Origin: Sphagnum compactum | Lineage: Eukaryota; Bryophyta; Sphagnopsida; Sphagnales | DNA: 64,000 nt | Direction: 5' to 3' | NCBI GenBank assembly: GCA_965153455.1 | Contig: OZ234496.1 | Coordinates: 20,576,304 to 20,640,303, forward strand | Part shown: in pieces, positions 12,901 to 25,700 of the stretch | Position numbering within the stretch: position 1 is the first letter of the stretch | Layout: each line of letters starts with the position of its first letter | The notes under the pieces: generated by a model | What the model saw: only the letters and a program-made list of their open reading frames with translations | Told to the model about the DNA's origin: nothing | The model's database searches: none | Position numbers and translations under genes: made by a program

Positions 12901-13600
12901 CTTTACTATATATAATAAAAAGATAATTATAGAAGGTCATTTCCATAATATCTTTTGGTGCTTGGGTGTTGATAAAATATGCCATTATTGAACCTCGAGA
13001 ATCTTTTTTCGGGAATAGAATTGTGTGATTCAAGTTCGACATTTGCATTTTTTCTGAAAAGATGTTGTGTTTAGATTCATTATAGAGTATAGTAGCTTAA
13101 GGGATTTTGGCCCCCTATGTAATAGAACTATTTTTATATGAGGACTTTTGAAAAATGATGTTTTTGCTTGTGTTGAAACTTGAGATTAGTTATAGAGTTA
13201 TAACATCTTGAAGGGTTTTGGTTTCTTTTAGAGGAATTTTTTGAAGATTATATTTTTGCATGGTGTAAATATTTGAGTTTCCGTAATTCTTCTTTTGCCT
13301 TAAGATACTTTTTAATGTAAATTAGTGTGGCCTGTGCTGTTGGCTCAAGTGTGAACCCATTACAAAATAGGGAAATTCAACATGTGAACATTGTTTTGCG
13401 ACGTAGGTATCAATTTTTCGAACAGCCAAATATGAAAGGAAATCATTGGATTGAATAATGGTAAGCCTTCAAGTGTTACCATGTTCTCAACTGATTTTTC
13501 CTTCCAAAAACCATTTAAAAATTATTTAGATTTTTAAATTTCTAAAACCATTTAAACCATTTAAATAATTTTAAAAACTATTTAAATACTAAAAAACTTA
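9955..13600. other. Intergenic, AT-rich, no supported gene
   Basis: Contents noted: a poly-T run at about 10207-10227; two diverged copies of a roughly 90-base unit (CAAGTTTTGAGTGCCCAAGC near 10564, GAGTTTTGGGTGCCCAAGC near 10656); an 11-C run at 12560-12570; and long AT-rich stretches. Short ORFs at 11.1-12.0 kb have no recognisable domain. Confidence 0.6.
12767..12880. repeat. Three degenerate units starting AATGTCCGTC
   Basis: The string ATGTCCGTC recurs at about 12768, 12808 and 12849, each time followed by a purine-rich GGATGA or GGACGG segment. Period is about 40 bases. Degenerate short tandem array with no coding meaning seen. Confidence 0.6.
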
Positions 13601-13712
13601 TTTGAATTTTCAGTTGCAGAAATTACTTAAAGATCAATATCTCCCACATTCTGAAGCCAAATCTTACCGAATAAATTCCATTAAATCCTGTTCATCAAGA
13701 TCTTTCCAACAA

Positions 13713-13988
13713 CACCAAAGGCACATTGCAGTTCCTCTGAAAATTTTCAGTGAAGAAATCATTCAATATTCAAGAACTTTTGCACCACAAGGCCAAATGT
13801 CATGGAACCAAGTCCATGCACCCATTCTGGTGACGAGCATTCCAAAGACACCAAAGGTACATTCCAGTTCCTCTGAAATTTTCAGTCAAGAAATCATTCA
13901 ATATTCAAGAACTTTTGCACCACAAGGCCAAATGTCATGGAACCAAGCCCATGCACCCATTCCGGTGACGAGCATTCCGAAGACACCA
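13713..13988 (+). repeat. Direct duplication, 136-bp unit, within an open frame
   Basis: The segment from CACCAAAGGCACATT (13713) is repeated from 13849 with about 93 percent identity by eye and one single-base indel. Both copies lie in a plus-strand open frame (about 13602-14231) that reads FSxEIIQYSRTFAPQGQMSW in each copy. The frame is 209 codons, begins in AT-rich DNA and has no known domain. Because of the indel the first few codons of the two copies are read in different frames, so I treat the ORF as incidental. Confidence 0.75.
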
Positions 13989-14465
13989 AGAACAGGATCT
14001 GAAGCATTCCTGGCTTCAGTGGATGTCATAACCACAAAACAAAACAAAAAAAACAAAACAAACAAACTACCTTCCTTCATAGATAGATGGCAAGGCCACA
14101 TGTGTGACAACACACCCTTTGTTTTGAGAACACCTCCCCTTAAGGGGCATTACCTTGCATGCATCACCAGCATAATTACATATAGTAAAGGACGTCGGGA
14201 TGAAATGAGGCTTTCCATCCATCTGAAATAACACACTGTGCATTAAGGGCATTACCTTGCATGCATCACCAGCATAATTTTAATTTTAATACTTAAAGAA
14301 TGTGTCCAAGATGCAAAGGTACTACATAGGTAACACGTGAAACGCTTTTGTTTGGACTTTACACATGTCAAGAGCTCGCCATTTGTTAAGTTAATATGTC
14401 TGAAACACCAGTAAAATGCAACCTCTTGCAATATATGTGAATTAAAAGGGATTATAAGTTATAAA

Positions 14466-14492
14466 CTTAGGGTTTAGGGTTTAGGGTTTAGG
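14466..14492 (+). repeat. Interstitial plant telomere-type repeat
   Basis: Three to four consecutive TTTAGGG units (within CTTAGGGTTTAGGGTTTAGG). This is the standard plant telomere repeat. The block is short and internal, so it is an interstitial telomeric sequence, not a chromosome end. Confidence 0.85.
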
Positions 14493-16322
14493 CACCTATG
14501 TCACTTCTTGTTTTTCTTCAAAATGAAAAAAGGAAGCCAACAACATACGGACAAAGGGGCAATTGTAAACAAAGGGGTGTGTCACACCGTGGCCTTGCCA
14601 TTTACATTAAAAAAAAGTATCTTAAGGCAAAAGAAAAATTTATGAACATTCAAAAAAATTCACCATGCAAAAATATAATCTTCAAAAAAAATCCTCTAAA
14701 AAACTCCGAAATCCTTCAAGATATCATAACGCTATAACCAATCTCAAGTTCCAACACAAGCCAAAATATCATCTTTCCAAAAATCCTCATATAAGAATAG
14801 ACCTACTACGAAAAGGCCAAAATCCCTTAAGCTACTACTTTACTCTATGATGAATCTGAACACAATATCCCTTGCCTTGGTAGGCAAGGCCAACAAACAA
14901 AGGCCTTGATAAACACATGTATATTTCAAATCACTTGATATAATTCATCTATATGAGGTTTCATAATCAAATTAGTGTCACATGTTTTTAATTGCATTAT
15001 TTCTTTTATTATATATTTTAATTCATCATTGCATGGAGTTTTTGTAGATTTTTAAACTTTAAAAGGTGTTAGATTTATTTTATTATTTTAAATACTATAT
15101 ATTTTGAAAAACATTTTTGTGTGGAGCTATAAATGGTTTTAAATAACTAATTTTAGGATTTTACCATAATCTATTTCAAAATTTTAATGTATTTTAGTTC
15201 AACAAGTAAATTATAAATATTTTTGTTTTGGCCAAAATATAATACTTTATTTCGAGAAACCAGTGTTATTAGATTTTCTAATGAGAGCTCATAATTAATT
15301 ACAATTTTTAATTCAAAAATAACAAATTATTTAATATGATATAAAATGTAAAGACATTAATTTAAGTGAAAATATTTGTTTATGACTTTGTTCAATACCA
15401 TGAAATACCGAAAATCAACTGATTATATAATTTTTAATTTTTTTCCATTTCATAATTATATTAATATAGAATTTCTATAATTTCTGAATTTCATTTAATT
15501 TAAATAATAATTAAACTCTCGTGAAGTGGTTACAAGATTCATGTTGAAATATTTGTAATGTCGTGTCCAAAAAATATTTTAAAAAACTATGCGAAAGAAA
15601 GAAGAAGGGTTAAAAGGGTGTTGATGTAATTGCTAAATAATTATACAATATTGTGGTAGTTGTATTCAAACAATGAAGCCCCAATTTAGGTTATAGCAAT
15701 GCTTTAAAAAGTAGTCAAGCATCATGCTATACACTTTGTGCAACATAGCAAAACCATCATGTTTAATGTTGTGCATGTTGATAGGTTGATTGCCATTATA
15801 ATAACATTCTAAAAAAAGTTGTTTCATATAGTATATGGTGTGGAATGACCACATGATTGACATAGTTTAATCATGCCATTATAACCAAAAATATATAATG
15901 TTATTTAGCCAAAAATCATTACATGTTAAAGGTTGTCATTTCATTGATCTACCATCTCCACTATCCATGTAACAAAGCTTCTCAACATTTGAATATGTGC
16001 ATATAATGATAAACTCTTCTTTGCACCTTTGCCCCCAATGGGCCCATTGTGAATGGCCAATTAAGTTAACTAGGCTTATAGGTGTTCAAGTGCAAGGAAC
16101 ATCTCATCATTGTGGATATATTTACTAAAATGTTCTAAAACATGTATGGATTCTAGCACAATGCCACAAATCATCTCTTATTAATAGTTTGGCTCACAAT
16201 CAACACATGCTTTGTCAATTGAAAAGGTTTTCCTTTTTTATATAGTTTTTCGCATCATTAATTCTCTAACACCCTAAATATTTTGCCTAAATTTCTTATT
16301 GGCATCTTTGTAATTAATACAT
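14493..16322. other. AT-rich intergenic DNA
   Basis: Very low GC, with stops in every frame beyond short distances. No coding, RNA or clear repeat structure was recognised. Confidence 0.6.
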
Positions 16323-16365
16323 TATTTAAGAAATTAGTTAAAACATTTAAACTAATTTCTTAAAT
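16323..16365. repeat. Perfect hairpin, 17-bp arms, 9-base loop
   Basis: TATTTAAGAAATTAGTT at 16323-16339 is the exact reverse complement of 16349-16365. It could form a stem-loop or be the remnant of a small foldback element. Confidence 0.85.
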
Positions 16366-17459
16366 AACTAGTTAGGCATCCTTGGAATACCAAACATGAA
16401 AGTCGAAATATTTCATTTGCTAAGTTGTTTATGGGCTACATAACTATGATCATTAGAGTACAAAGTTCTAATCATCTACACCCAAGCAAGTTTTTTTTTT
16501 AATTTAATTTTTCACTAATAAATTTGTGATGTTGCTCAAATGCTGATCATTCATAAGAATATTTAGCCAAATTTGGCAATATTCATAAATTAAAATTAGA
16601 AAAATCTAAAGCAAAACAATGATCAAATTGACATGCCTACCGTCATACAATGGCAAAAAAATTCTAAACAAAATTCGTTTTTTGGAAAATTTTCAAATAG
16701 AGAATTTGTGACAAAATTATTCCTTTTCCAAAAAAAAATTTCCCAAGATGATGAAAATTCGCCAAAAATTATGGAACCTCATTTTACTTTTCCTATACCT
16801 TTCCAAAATTCAAGCAACAATGTAACCATATTGTAGGAGCTTCCCTTAAATGTTAACCTCAAAAAATTATCTCTTCTCTCATTACTACCTAGGCTAGTTT
16901 GACACTAACTATGCAATTTTCAGAAATATTTAAATTCTCAAAAAATAAATTCAGAAATTTTTTCAGAAGGAAAATAAATAATCTGGTGGAATATATTTGG
17001 GAATACATCATTTGTCAAAACAAAATCCTTAAATGAAATTAAGTATTTGACAAACATGTGTCAAAGTGGAAGAAAGTATTGTAGAATGTCCATATTGTAG
17101 GTATTGTACAAAAGTGTAGAAGGTATTGCAAATCTCACCAAATTTGAATTTATGTTGTTCCCAATGGAGTTCCAACATGTTCCTGAAGTTCTCAATGTGT
17201 TCCCAATAGCACCTCACCTTGTCCTATATGCTTTGCCCAATGTGTTGTCCTCTTCAAACCATGGGCCAACATTGGGACTTTATAATTTTTCATGGTGACA
17301 TAGCCTAATTTTGTTGGAGTGAATACTTGGGTGAGTGTGCAAAGTTTCAGATTTTTATTTTTTTGAGATGGGCCAATCAAAGAGGCTCATTACCCAAAAA
17401 AATAAATTAGAACTTGGTGATCTCAACGTGACAAAAAAAATTAAAAATTAAAAAAAAAA

Positions 17460-17574
17460 TTAATCAAAAATTTTAAAAATTTCCTTCATAGATGGGTCAC
17501 ACTATACATAATTTTTAAAAAATTAATCAAAATTTTTAAAATTTTCCTTCATAGATGGGTCACACTATATATAA
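17460..17574. repeat. Direct duplication, 63-bp period
   Basis: The unit TTAATCAAAAATTTTAAAA followed by CTTCATAGATGGGTCACACT occurs at 17460 and again at 17523 with few differences. No function is suggested. Confidence 0.85.
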
Positions 17575-17969
17575 TTATTCCATGTGCTTCGTGTGAATTT
17601 GTCGATTGTCCTAAAAGTTAGAACATGGGAAACCAATTCAAAATAAGGTAAAGATACACAATCGAAGAGGATTCTCCTTCAAGAAGTGCTTTAGCTTGTG
17701 CATGACAAACCTGGCCAAAAGCTTTAAAGCCCTGGATTCCTGGCTTTGGTATGTTCAAGTGTCTGTCCTCCCTCAAGTAGCCAACCCCGCCCCCCAAACA
17801 TGCAAAGTGGTTTGACAAAACACGTCTCTTTATTGTGTTTGAGGAAGCTAGAATTGCCTCCATTGCATTGTGCTCTAGTTTTGATGACAATATAATCTAA
17901 TTCCCTTGTTCAAATGTGGGAAGGTTCCCGACCAAGGTTTTTTTTTTCAAATTTTCAAAAAAAAAATTT

Positions 17970-17996
17970 TATTATTATTATTATTATTATTATTAT
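17970..17996. repeat. ATT trinucleotide microsatellite
   Basis: About nine consecutive ATT units following a poly-A run. Simple sequence repeat. Confidence 0.9.
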
Positions 17997-18473
17997 ATCA
18001 TTTTAATATTAAAAAAATTGGCAAATTGTTGCCAAAAACATTAGCAAAATTAGTTGAATTTACCCAATGTTGATGAAACAAAGAATGGTTTGTGGTTTGT
18101 GCCACTTTATTACACTTTTGTTGAACTTTCCAAGTTTTGAAAAAAACGGTTTTCAATATTGGCTTGCACTCAAGTCAGGTCAGAAACAATGAAAATAATG
18201 GGCAACTAATTTTATTTTTTAAAAACCTTTGGAGGTAGACTTCTTACTTGCACCATTTTAAAGTTATGAATAAATAATTATTTTCTCATAATAAATCAAA
18301 TGCTTTTATGAGGGAGGTTTAAACAACATGTGGGCTGGATGAACTGAAAAAAAATGATAAAATTTTTATTAAAAAATCATTTAAAATGAATTATTTTCCA
18401 AAACACTCGTCCTTAAATTAAAAATGCCATGCGCTTGTGCACCAAAACCTCCGGGCAATTATATAATTAAATT

Positions 18474-18493
18474 GAAGTTCTCTTGAGAACTTC
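18474..18493. repeat. Palindrome GAAGTTCTC-TT-GAGAACTTC
   Basis: Nine-base arms around a 2-base centre. Resembles an inverted-repeat tip or a chance palindrome in AT-rich DNA; no neighbouring gene gives it a role. Confidence 0.7.
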
Positions 18494-19039
18494 AAACTTT
18501 GCAAACGAAGCATGATTGGGTATGTCATTGCCCACGGGTTTTACATTTGCTTCCATTGTACGGGTTTGACGCTTTTTTAACTGTCATAAAGTGAGAAATG
18601 TCACTACTACGGTGTTTTCAAAGGTGGACAACACTTTCTAAGTATCATAAAGGGGTAATGTGGCTATCTATCCAAAGAAAAATGCTTGATATCGTAGTAG
18701 TACATGGACAAATTCAACACATGTCTGTTAAATAATTTAACTAATTTTGAAGATTACAAATTGAAAAACACAAATATTCTTGAGTATTGAAAAAAATTCC
18801 ATTTTTATTCACCAAAAAAATAAATAAAAATATTAAATTTTTTAATTAAATAAATTTCAATATTTTTACAAATAATATAGTTGGAGCCAAAGCCGCCAAG
18901 GTACTATGGTAAATTGGTCGGTGCCTCAATTCCCACACAACTTTTGGATGAAGTAATATCTAGCAACCCCATGGGTGGACATTGGGTTGAATTAGGGGTC
19001 TTTTTTTATTTTCAGAATTGAAAAAGAACCACCCCAGAA

Positions 19040-19480
19040 CCAATAAAGTTTTCCGTAAAGTCAGGAAAACACGCCACCAGTACCCTCAGTTTGGTCCAAA
19101 ACCGGCTGAGATTCCCCAAAAAAAAACCTGCAAAAAAGCACATTAGCCTTAAACGGGGGGTCAAACTCAGAAATGCACCACTTTTTGTGCCAAACTGAGT
19201 TTGATCCGGTTTTGAACCCTGTCTTCCATTTTTCCTGAGCGCTTCCACTGCTGTTACATATATCTTCACTGCTCCAACATGTATGTACAACTACGCTAAT
19301 TACCTCGAACCTTGTGCATTAAATGCTCATTTTCAGCATTTCATACCCAGATTTAATAAAACTTCCCTACTTTGCGGACCTCACTCGAAGTGGGGATAAG
19401 GGGGGGTGAAAAGAGGCCCAAAGACAGGGTGGTGAAGACAGGATTACTTTAAGGAAAACTCTACTAATTCTTAAAGAATT
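19040..19480 (+). repeat. Dispersed repeat, copy 1
   Basis: This segment is similar to the reverse complement of 31380-31790. Shared strings in order include AAAGTCAGG, AAACTGA, TGCTGTTACATATAT (TGCTGCTACATATAT in the other copy), AACCTTGTGCAT, CAGCATTTCATAC, AGATTTAATAAAA, CTTTGCGGA and GAGGCCCAAAGA. It is more GC-rich than its surroundings. Likely part of a transposable element such as an LTR or a non-autonomous element; no coding domain is present. Confidence 0.7.
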
Positions 19481-19499
19481 CAAAGACCAGCTCAACATT

Positions 19500-21670
19500 G
19501 TGTTGTGAACCCCTCTTCTTTTGGGGTCGCAAGATAAACAAGTGCATTACACCCCCCATGAACCTCTTTATGTAGTTTGTAATTTCATTAGACATTATCA
19601 TACATATGTCTCATCAATAACAATAACAACTATGATGTGCATCCCCCAATCCCCATTTTAATGTCTAGTGTACAACTAGGTATTATTCAATATACCATAT
19701 TTGAATTTTACATCTTGAATGTTTATGAAATCCTTGATCTATATCCACAATGCACATATGTTTGTTTTATGTGTGGATGAAACATGCCTTTCTATCCAAA
19801 TTCTTAACAGATTATGGATGTAAAATCATATTGTTTGGGTCAGAAACTTTTAGTCGGCCATGGACATATAATCAATATTGTTTTTACACAAACACCTACT
19901 TTGGTTTTTGGATGTGTGCCCCAAACAAATCCAAGTCCACAAGACATCCCTATTTTTTAAATTGGTAAATAACATGATTGAATTTTGGATTAGTGTTTTT
20001 AGGATGCTTCAAATACTTCCTATGAAATTACAAACTGCCTTCATACTTGTTTACAAACATTTACAACCAATATTAATAGGTATTGTTCAGGTAAGTATTG
20101 GTTGTTAGAACACAATTCTAAGATAAATCTTTAATTATCATAACAATTTACATTCACAATTCCTATGCAAATTATTATTCCAAGCTTTAAGAAAATCCTA
20201 ATAAAGCTTCAAACAAAATATGAACCAAAAAATGTACAATGTTCAAAATTCTAAATGTCCAAGAGAATATTCCCAAAGTATCCCTCCAATATAGAATTCA
20301 ATATCTAGGAACCAAGAAGTAACTAATGCATAACTCACTAATTGATGTACATCCTTTTTATACATCTTATTACTACCCCTTTCACAATAACTTTGGTTTA
20401 AGGTTGTGTAAAAGTATACAAGGGTATGTTTGCACAACATTAGGTATGCATTTTATCCAAACACATAACAATTGGTGCACAACTACTTGAAATCTATCTT
20501 GTTTTTTACCACATTGAGAAAATCAAGAATTAGTTTAACAATTGGCTAAACATACCTTATTATAATGTTTGTGAAAAAGATGGACATTTGGAGCATCATA
20601 ACAATATTGACATGATGGACATCCCTCCCACATTTTGGAACATTAAATTGATGTAAAGATGACATCTATGCATAATAGGTGTATTAAAAACAAATCCAAT
20701 TCAAAATGCAAGGCAATAATTGAAATATCTAAACACAATCCCGCCAATTATGCACATGCAACTTCACACTTGGAAACCAATTTCCAATGTTTATTGATGG
20801 GGCTATGTAAACATGATTGTGCTTTCGCCATTTCCTTCACTACATCTTTTGGTTGCTACCTATGTATTTTGATGATAGTGACCTCTTAAGATTTTGATCA
20901 AAACTACAATAGTTAGAACTTCACAATAGTCACAGCCTTATAATCACGATGGTATATACTACATGTATTTCAATGTGCCCTAGCTCTTGATTTGGATGGT
21001 CAAAAGTTGAACCCTAAGAATAAACATGCTTCCTTTCACATGGCTAATAACTTGACATCGTTTTTAATAGATTATCTAGCAATATGGTGCCAAACTAGCC
21101 TTGTAGGCCTGGGATTATATTGGTAGGTTTTTTTTTGGTTGTTGATTAAGGATGATACAAAGTAATTTCAATTTTTGGAGTTGTCATACTTTCTTTGTTC
21201 AATTCACGGACATGTCCAAAATTCATATATTTTTGCTCTCTTTTGTTTAAAGGTTATTTGCAAATGCAATTGGTGGAGTTATTTTCATTTTACAACTTTT
21301 TACATTGTTGAAAGCTTGAACAACATGTTTCAAGTGAGTTTTTTTATTATAAATTACCCCTTACTCTCTTTGTCATGTTACATTCCCCTTTTTTATGATG
21401 GTTTTGCAACTCCTTTCAGTTTAGTCTTGCAAAAAAAGGTTTAGGGCTTAAAATGAGTTCCCCCATGTTCTTCTTTATTTACAAATTTTTCAAATTTAAA
21501 TGGTGGCATTGAGGTCATCTTGCAATTCCTAACATTGTTGCAAGTTTCATCAATAACTTGTTTTAAGTAACTTCCCTTTGTCATCTTGCTTTTGTTGTGG
21601 TCTTGTTTTATTGTTTTAGAAACCCATAATTGCCCATGAAAAGGTTGAGATGCAATACCCTTCTAAAGGT
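19500..21670. other. AT-rich intergenic DNA
   Basis: Only short open frames without recognised domains. No RNA gene or well-defined repeat was seen. Confidence 0.6.
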
Positions 21671-21800
21671 ATTGCATTGTGACTTACATTTACACAACAT
21701 TATGTAATTGTAATATATATATGACACACAATGTGCAAATGTAAATGTAAATTCCAAAACATGCATGGCAAAAAATGTAAGAGTAAAAACTTTCGCTTAT

Positions 21801-21821
21801 AAGTGTAAATGGTTTACACTT
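21801..21821. repeat. Palindrome AAGTGTAAA-TGG-TTTACACTT
   Basis: Nine-base perfect arms with a 3-base centre. The motif TTACATTTACAC or its complement recurs around it (about 21684, 21741, 21851, 22309 and 22704), suggesting that 21.68-22.75 kb is a nest of related inverted elements. Confidence 0.75.
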
Positions 21822-22369
21822 ACATGATTTAACACGACATGTAGAAGGATTATTTACACTTACATGCAAAACAATAGTGTTGTCAACCAATGATAATTAG
21901 AGACTAAGTAGATCATAACCAATTTTACATGTGGTTTCATCGACATTTTTTTTTCATTGAATGATCATCTGCACCCAAATTATTATCATTATATCCTAAG
22001 TTGTTTTCACACAAAGTTTTTTTCTTATGTTTTGCATCCCAAGGCCAAAATGACCAAGGAAAAAAAAGGCATGACAATGAAAGAAGTTTTGCAAAATAGA
22101 TCATTCTTCCATGCTTAACCCTTTCTAATTTATTACCCACCTCCTTTTTCTTTCATCATGCCTACCATCGCCCCTTTCCTTTTTATTTTCCTCCTTTATT
22201 TGTTGAACCAACTCCCATTCCATAACAATTGTTTTGAAAGAAAATGCAATATTACATTATCATTGTGCATTGTGTTGATTTTTTTTTATGTTGTTTTATT
22301 TGGAGTGTAAATTTTTATAAGTGTATGGGTTTTTTTTTTAATTACATTTAAATTTATCATGTTTCACAC

Positions 22370-22695
22370 ATGGTAACATCACAAATTTAACACACGATGA
22401 ATTAATATTGAAAATCGTGTGAAGTTTGTTCATTCATAGGTTCATACATTTTGCACACAAATATCATGCATTGAAAACACATTTGACGCACAAATAAATG
22501 CGTTGACAAATAAAATACAAACCTATGAATGAACAAATGTCACACAAATTTCGCATCTTCTTATAAATTTTTGTTTTAAATGTGTTTTCAATGTACAATA
22601 TCAATGTGTAAAATGTACAAATTATGAATGAATGAATTTTGCACGATTTCCATTACTAAGTTCTGAGATGTTAAGTTTATGATGGAAATAATCTT
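22370..22695. repeat. Foldback (MITE-like) element
   Basis: The left arm 22412-22484 (from AAATCGTG to AAAACACATTT) is about 75 percent identical to the reverse complement of the right arm 22578-22649. Similarity extends weakly outward (ACAAATTTAAC against ATAAACTTAAC) to about 22370 and 22695. Inside is a second inverted pair: TTTGTTCATTCATAGGTT near 22425-22442 against 22519-22537. No transposase is encoded, which fits a non-autonomous foldback or MITE. Target-site duplications were not identified. Confidence 0.65.
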
Positions 22696-22799
22696 ACATA
22701 ATTTTACATTTACACTCAAAATGTATATATTTTCTATAACATTTTATATCACTTACCCAATGTGTATATCAAAAACCATATACTTGCACAACAGTAGTT

Positions 22800-25700
22800 G
22801 ACATTATTGATAACATCATCAACAATTTAAATGAACCAACATAAAAAAATGCACCATGAAGGATGGATGGTGGGTGGACAAGCAATTCACTTTATAACCA
22901 TGGTGGTTAACTCAAATTCTGCGTTTACTACCTACCTACTAAAATTCCAAAATAACCAACTTCATCTATGTACTACCATCTACATGAGTCTATTGGCCTA
23001 ATTGCCATATATTCAAATCGTAGCTACCTACCTTCGTGATCTATCCCACTAACCCTTTATGTACTTACCATCTAAACATGAATATCTTTACTTAGATGCC
23101 ACCTACTATCCTTCCTACCTACCTACCTACTTACAAAATATATCCATTTGGGTTTCATGTTGTTATGTATTGCGAATGACAATCAACTAATTCATTTGAT
23201 GAAAAAAATCCATTAATTTTGGGGAAATGAAGTTCCATTTGAATAAAAAGATTGAATGACATTGCATGCAACTAAATTCAAATTCAATTGAAAAGAAATG
23301 GGATGCAAATTGGTGGAAAACGTGTTGAAAATTTGTTTGTGAATATATTGAAATAAATTAAAACATATACAAGTCCTAAAGACACCTTTCCATGCCTCTT
23401 TAGTTGGGGAAGGGCTAAAATAATTCTAATTTGGAATTGTCCAAGTGTGATTCACAACTTTTGACTTATGATTTATGGAACTTAAAGTTGTCATACCTAA
23501 ATTGGCTCCAATGAATCATTGTCACTATAATTGCAAGATAGGTTATCAACTTAAAACACATGTTATTAATTGAATTGGGGTTCATGCACAATATAATCAT
23601 ATGAGACTTATAATGCAAAGTGTGCTAATATTTTGGTTCATTCTTGCAAAATATGGTGTTAAAACATCCCCATGCAACTAAGTAAGGAATCTATCAACCA
23701 TCATTTGGTGTCAAAGGTGTAAATGGTCATATAATGATCTCATTATAGCAATTGCATTAACAAAAAACAATTAGTCCCATTACATGAAGATCCTTGAACT
23801 AGCAATGATGCCCAATGTACCATCATTGCCAAAAACCCCAACATAATGGTTTTTTGTTTTTTTTGTTGTCTTTTGTTCTTGTTTTTGTTCTTTTATTTTT
23901 GGTTTTATGTCTTCCCCCCTCCCTATTCTTTTTTTATGTTTTTGTCTTCTTTTTTATTTATTTTAATTATTTTTCCCCCTTGTCTCCGCCTCATTTTCTA
24001 TTTTTTTCACTTTTTTTCTTTTGTGTTGGATCATTAAATCATTTCTTTTTTCTCTTCCTTTGATTGGAGCATTGCAACAAATACCATATTTCATTTTTCA
24101 ATTGTTTTGTGTGTTTCAAGGTTTGCGTGGTATAATGAATTTATGTGTTAATTTTGGGGTGAGTGCACATTAACATCATTGTTTATTAACGATATTCTTG
24201 GCTTTGGTATATTCTTTTTCAATTTATGAAGTAATTCAATGGTTGTAGAAGATTCATTTGCAAAAACCAATTAAAGGTTTTTACATATGTTGTTAATTGT
24301 GTTAATGTGACCATTTCTTTAGGTTTTGTGTGAATTTTCTTAGTTTTTTAGTTGTGAAATTTTTAAGATTGGTTGGCATCACCAGAGTTGCATCTTTAAG
24401 GAGCAATTTAGGGAGTCCAATGTGAGGTTGGAACCAAAAACAATTGGGCATGAACTTATTGCAAATACCACTGTTGGCCTGCAATTTGCAAACTCTTTAA
24501 CAACACATGTTTACAAGGAACTTTTTCTTAGTTTGTAATGGAGATGTTATTATTATGAACTACCAACAAGATATTAATATGGTGGTTTTTTTTAGTGAAA
24601 GTTTTTAATAGTGATCTGATTTGTTTTTTGAAATGGTGAGAAAAAATGTTTTTAAAAGTTTTTTAGTTGCCATATATATATATATATATATATATATCAA
24701 AAAACAATTGCTATGTTTTTGTATTAAGTTCCAATAAGGTAGTAAATAATATAAAATTAGGATTTTTTATTAGTTTCATTTCTTTTGTCTCATATTTTCT
24801 TTAATTGTGAATTATGGATGATTGTTTCTTCATCAACATTACAAAATTGAAAAATAAAATAAAATAAATGTGCACCATTTAACATTTATTACATAAGGGT
24901 GCAAATAATCCAAGAGGCTAACTAATTAAGTTATTATTCATGCAATTAAGGATACTGATTTCTATAAAAACAATCATAATATGAAAAAATCAATATGTTG
25001 GTAATGGTAACTTACTTTGCTTTGTTTACACTTGTTACTTGCACAAATAACAAAAGTGGATCAAAACTTGTAAACAAGATTCAATGCATTACATTAAAAC
25101 ATTTCCACCCACACCACCTATTTTAGCCTCTATCAACATTTACCACATGCAACATCAAGTGTTAATTATTCTTCATTGCCACCCATTTAAATGTCGTCAT
25201 TTAACCTAATCATTATGCCCAGCCAATAAAAAAATTCATTGTCATTTACAATCCCTTGTGGAAATCATTGTATCCAATGCATATGTACATGTCCAAATTC
25301 ATTTTGACACTATTCAAAGGTTGTATTTCATCCAAAACATTTTGTACAAGCCATCATATTTTTGCCTAGTATCCTTGGGTGAATTAGTACTCACATTGCT
25401 ACCATGATAAAAACTACAAAAAAGTTTGGGTTATTTTTAAATTTTATGAACATCTTAGATTAAATCAAGGTGTATGAATCCAATTTTGACATTTCTCAAG
25501 TTAAATATGCTTACATTAAAAAAGATGTAGGTACCAATGTGGGTGTTGGCTCACCCTAACAAATATGCTTTCCTATTGAAGATGCTTTAGTTAAACACCC
25601 CCATTGAACTTTGTGAGGGGTGCTAGAAATAGGCCTATGGCACCTTGCATAGTTCTATTGTAAAGTTTGATTATAAACTTGAAAAGTGATAAATAAATAC

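Noticed and set aside
23838-24063. Phe/Leu-rich plus-strand ORF that looks like a membrane protein
   Set aside because: It is a direct read of a T-rich low-complexity tract and has no splice or start context.
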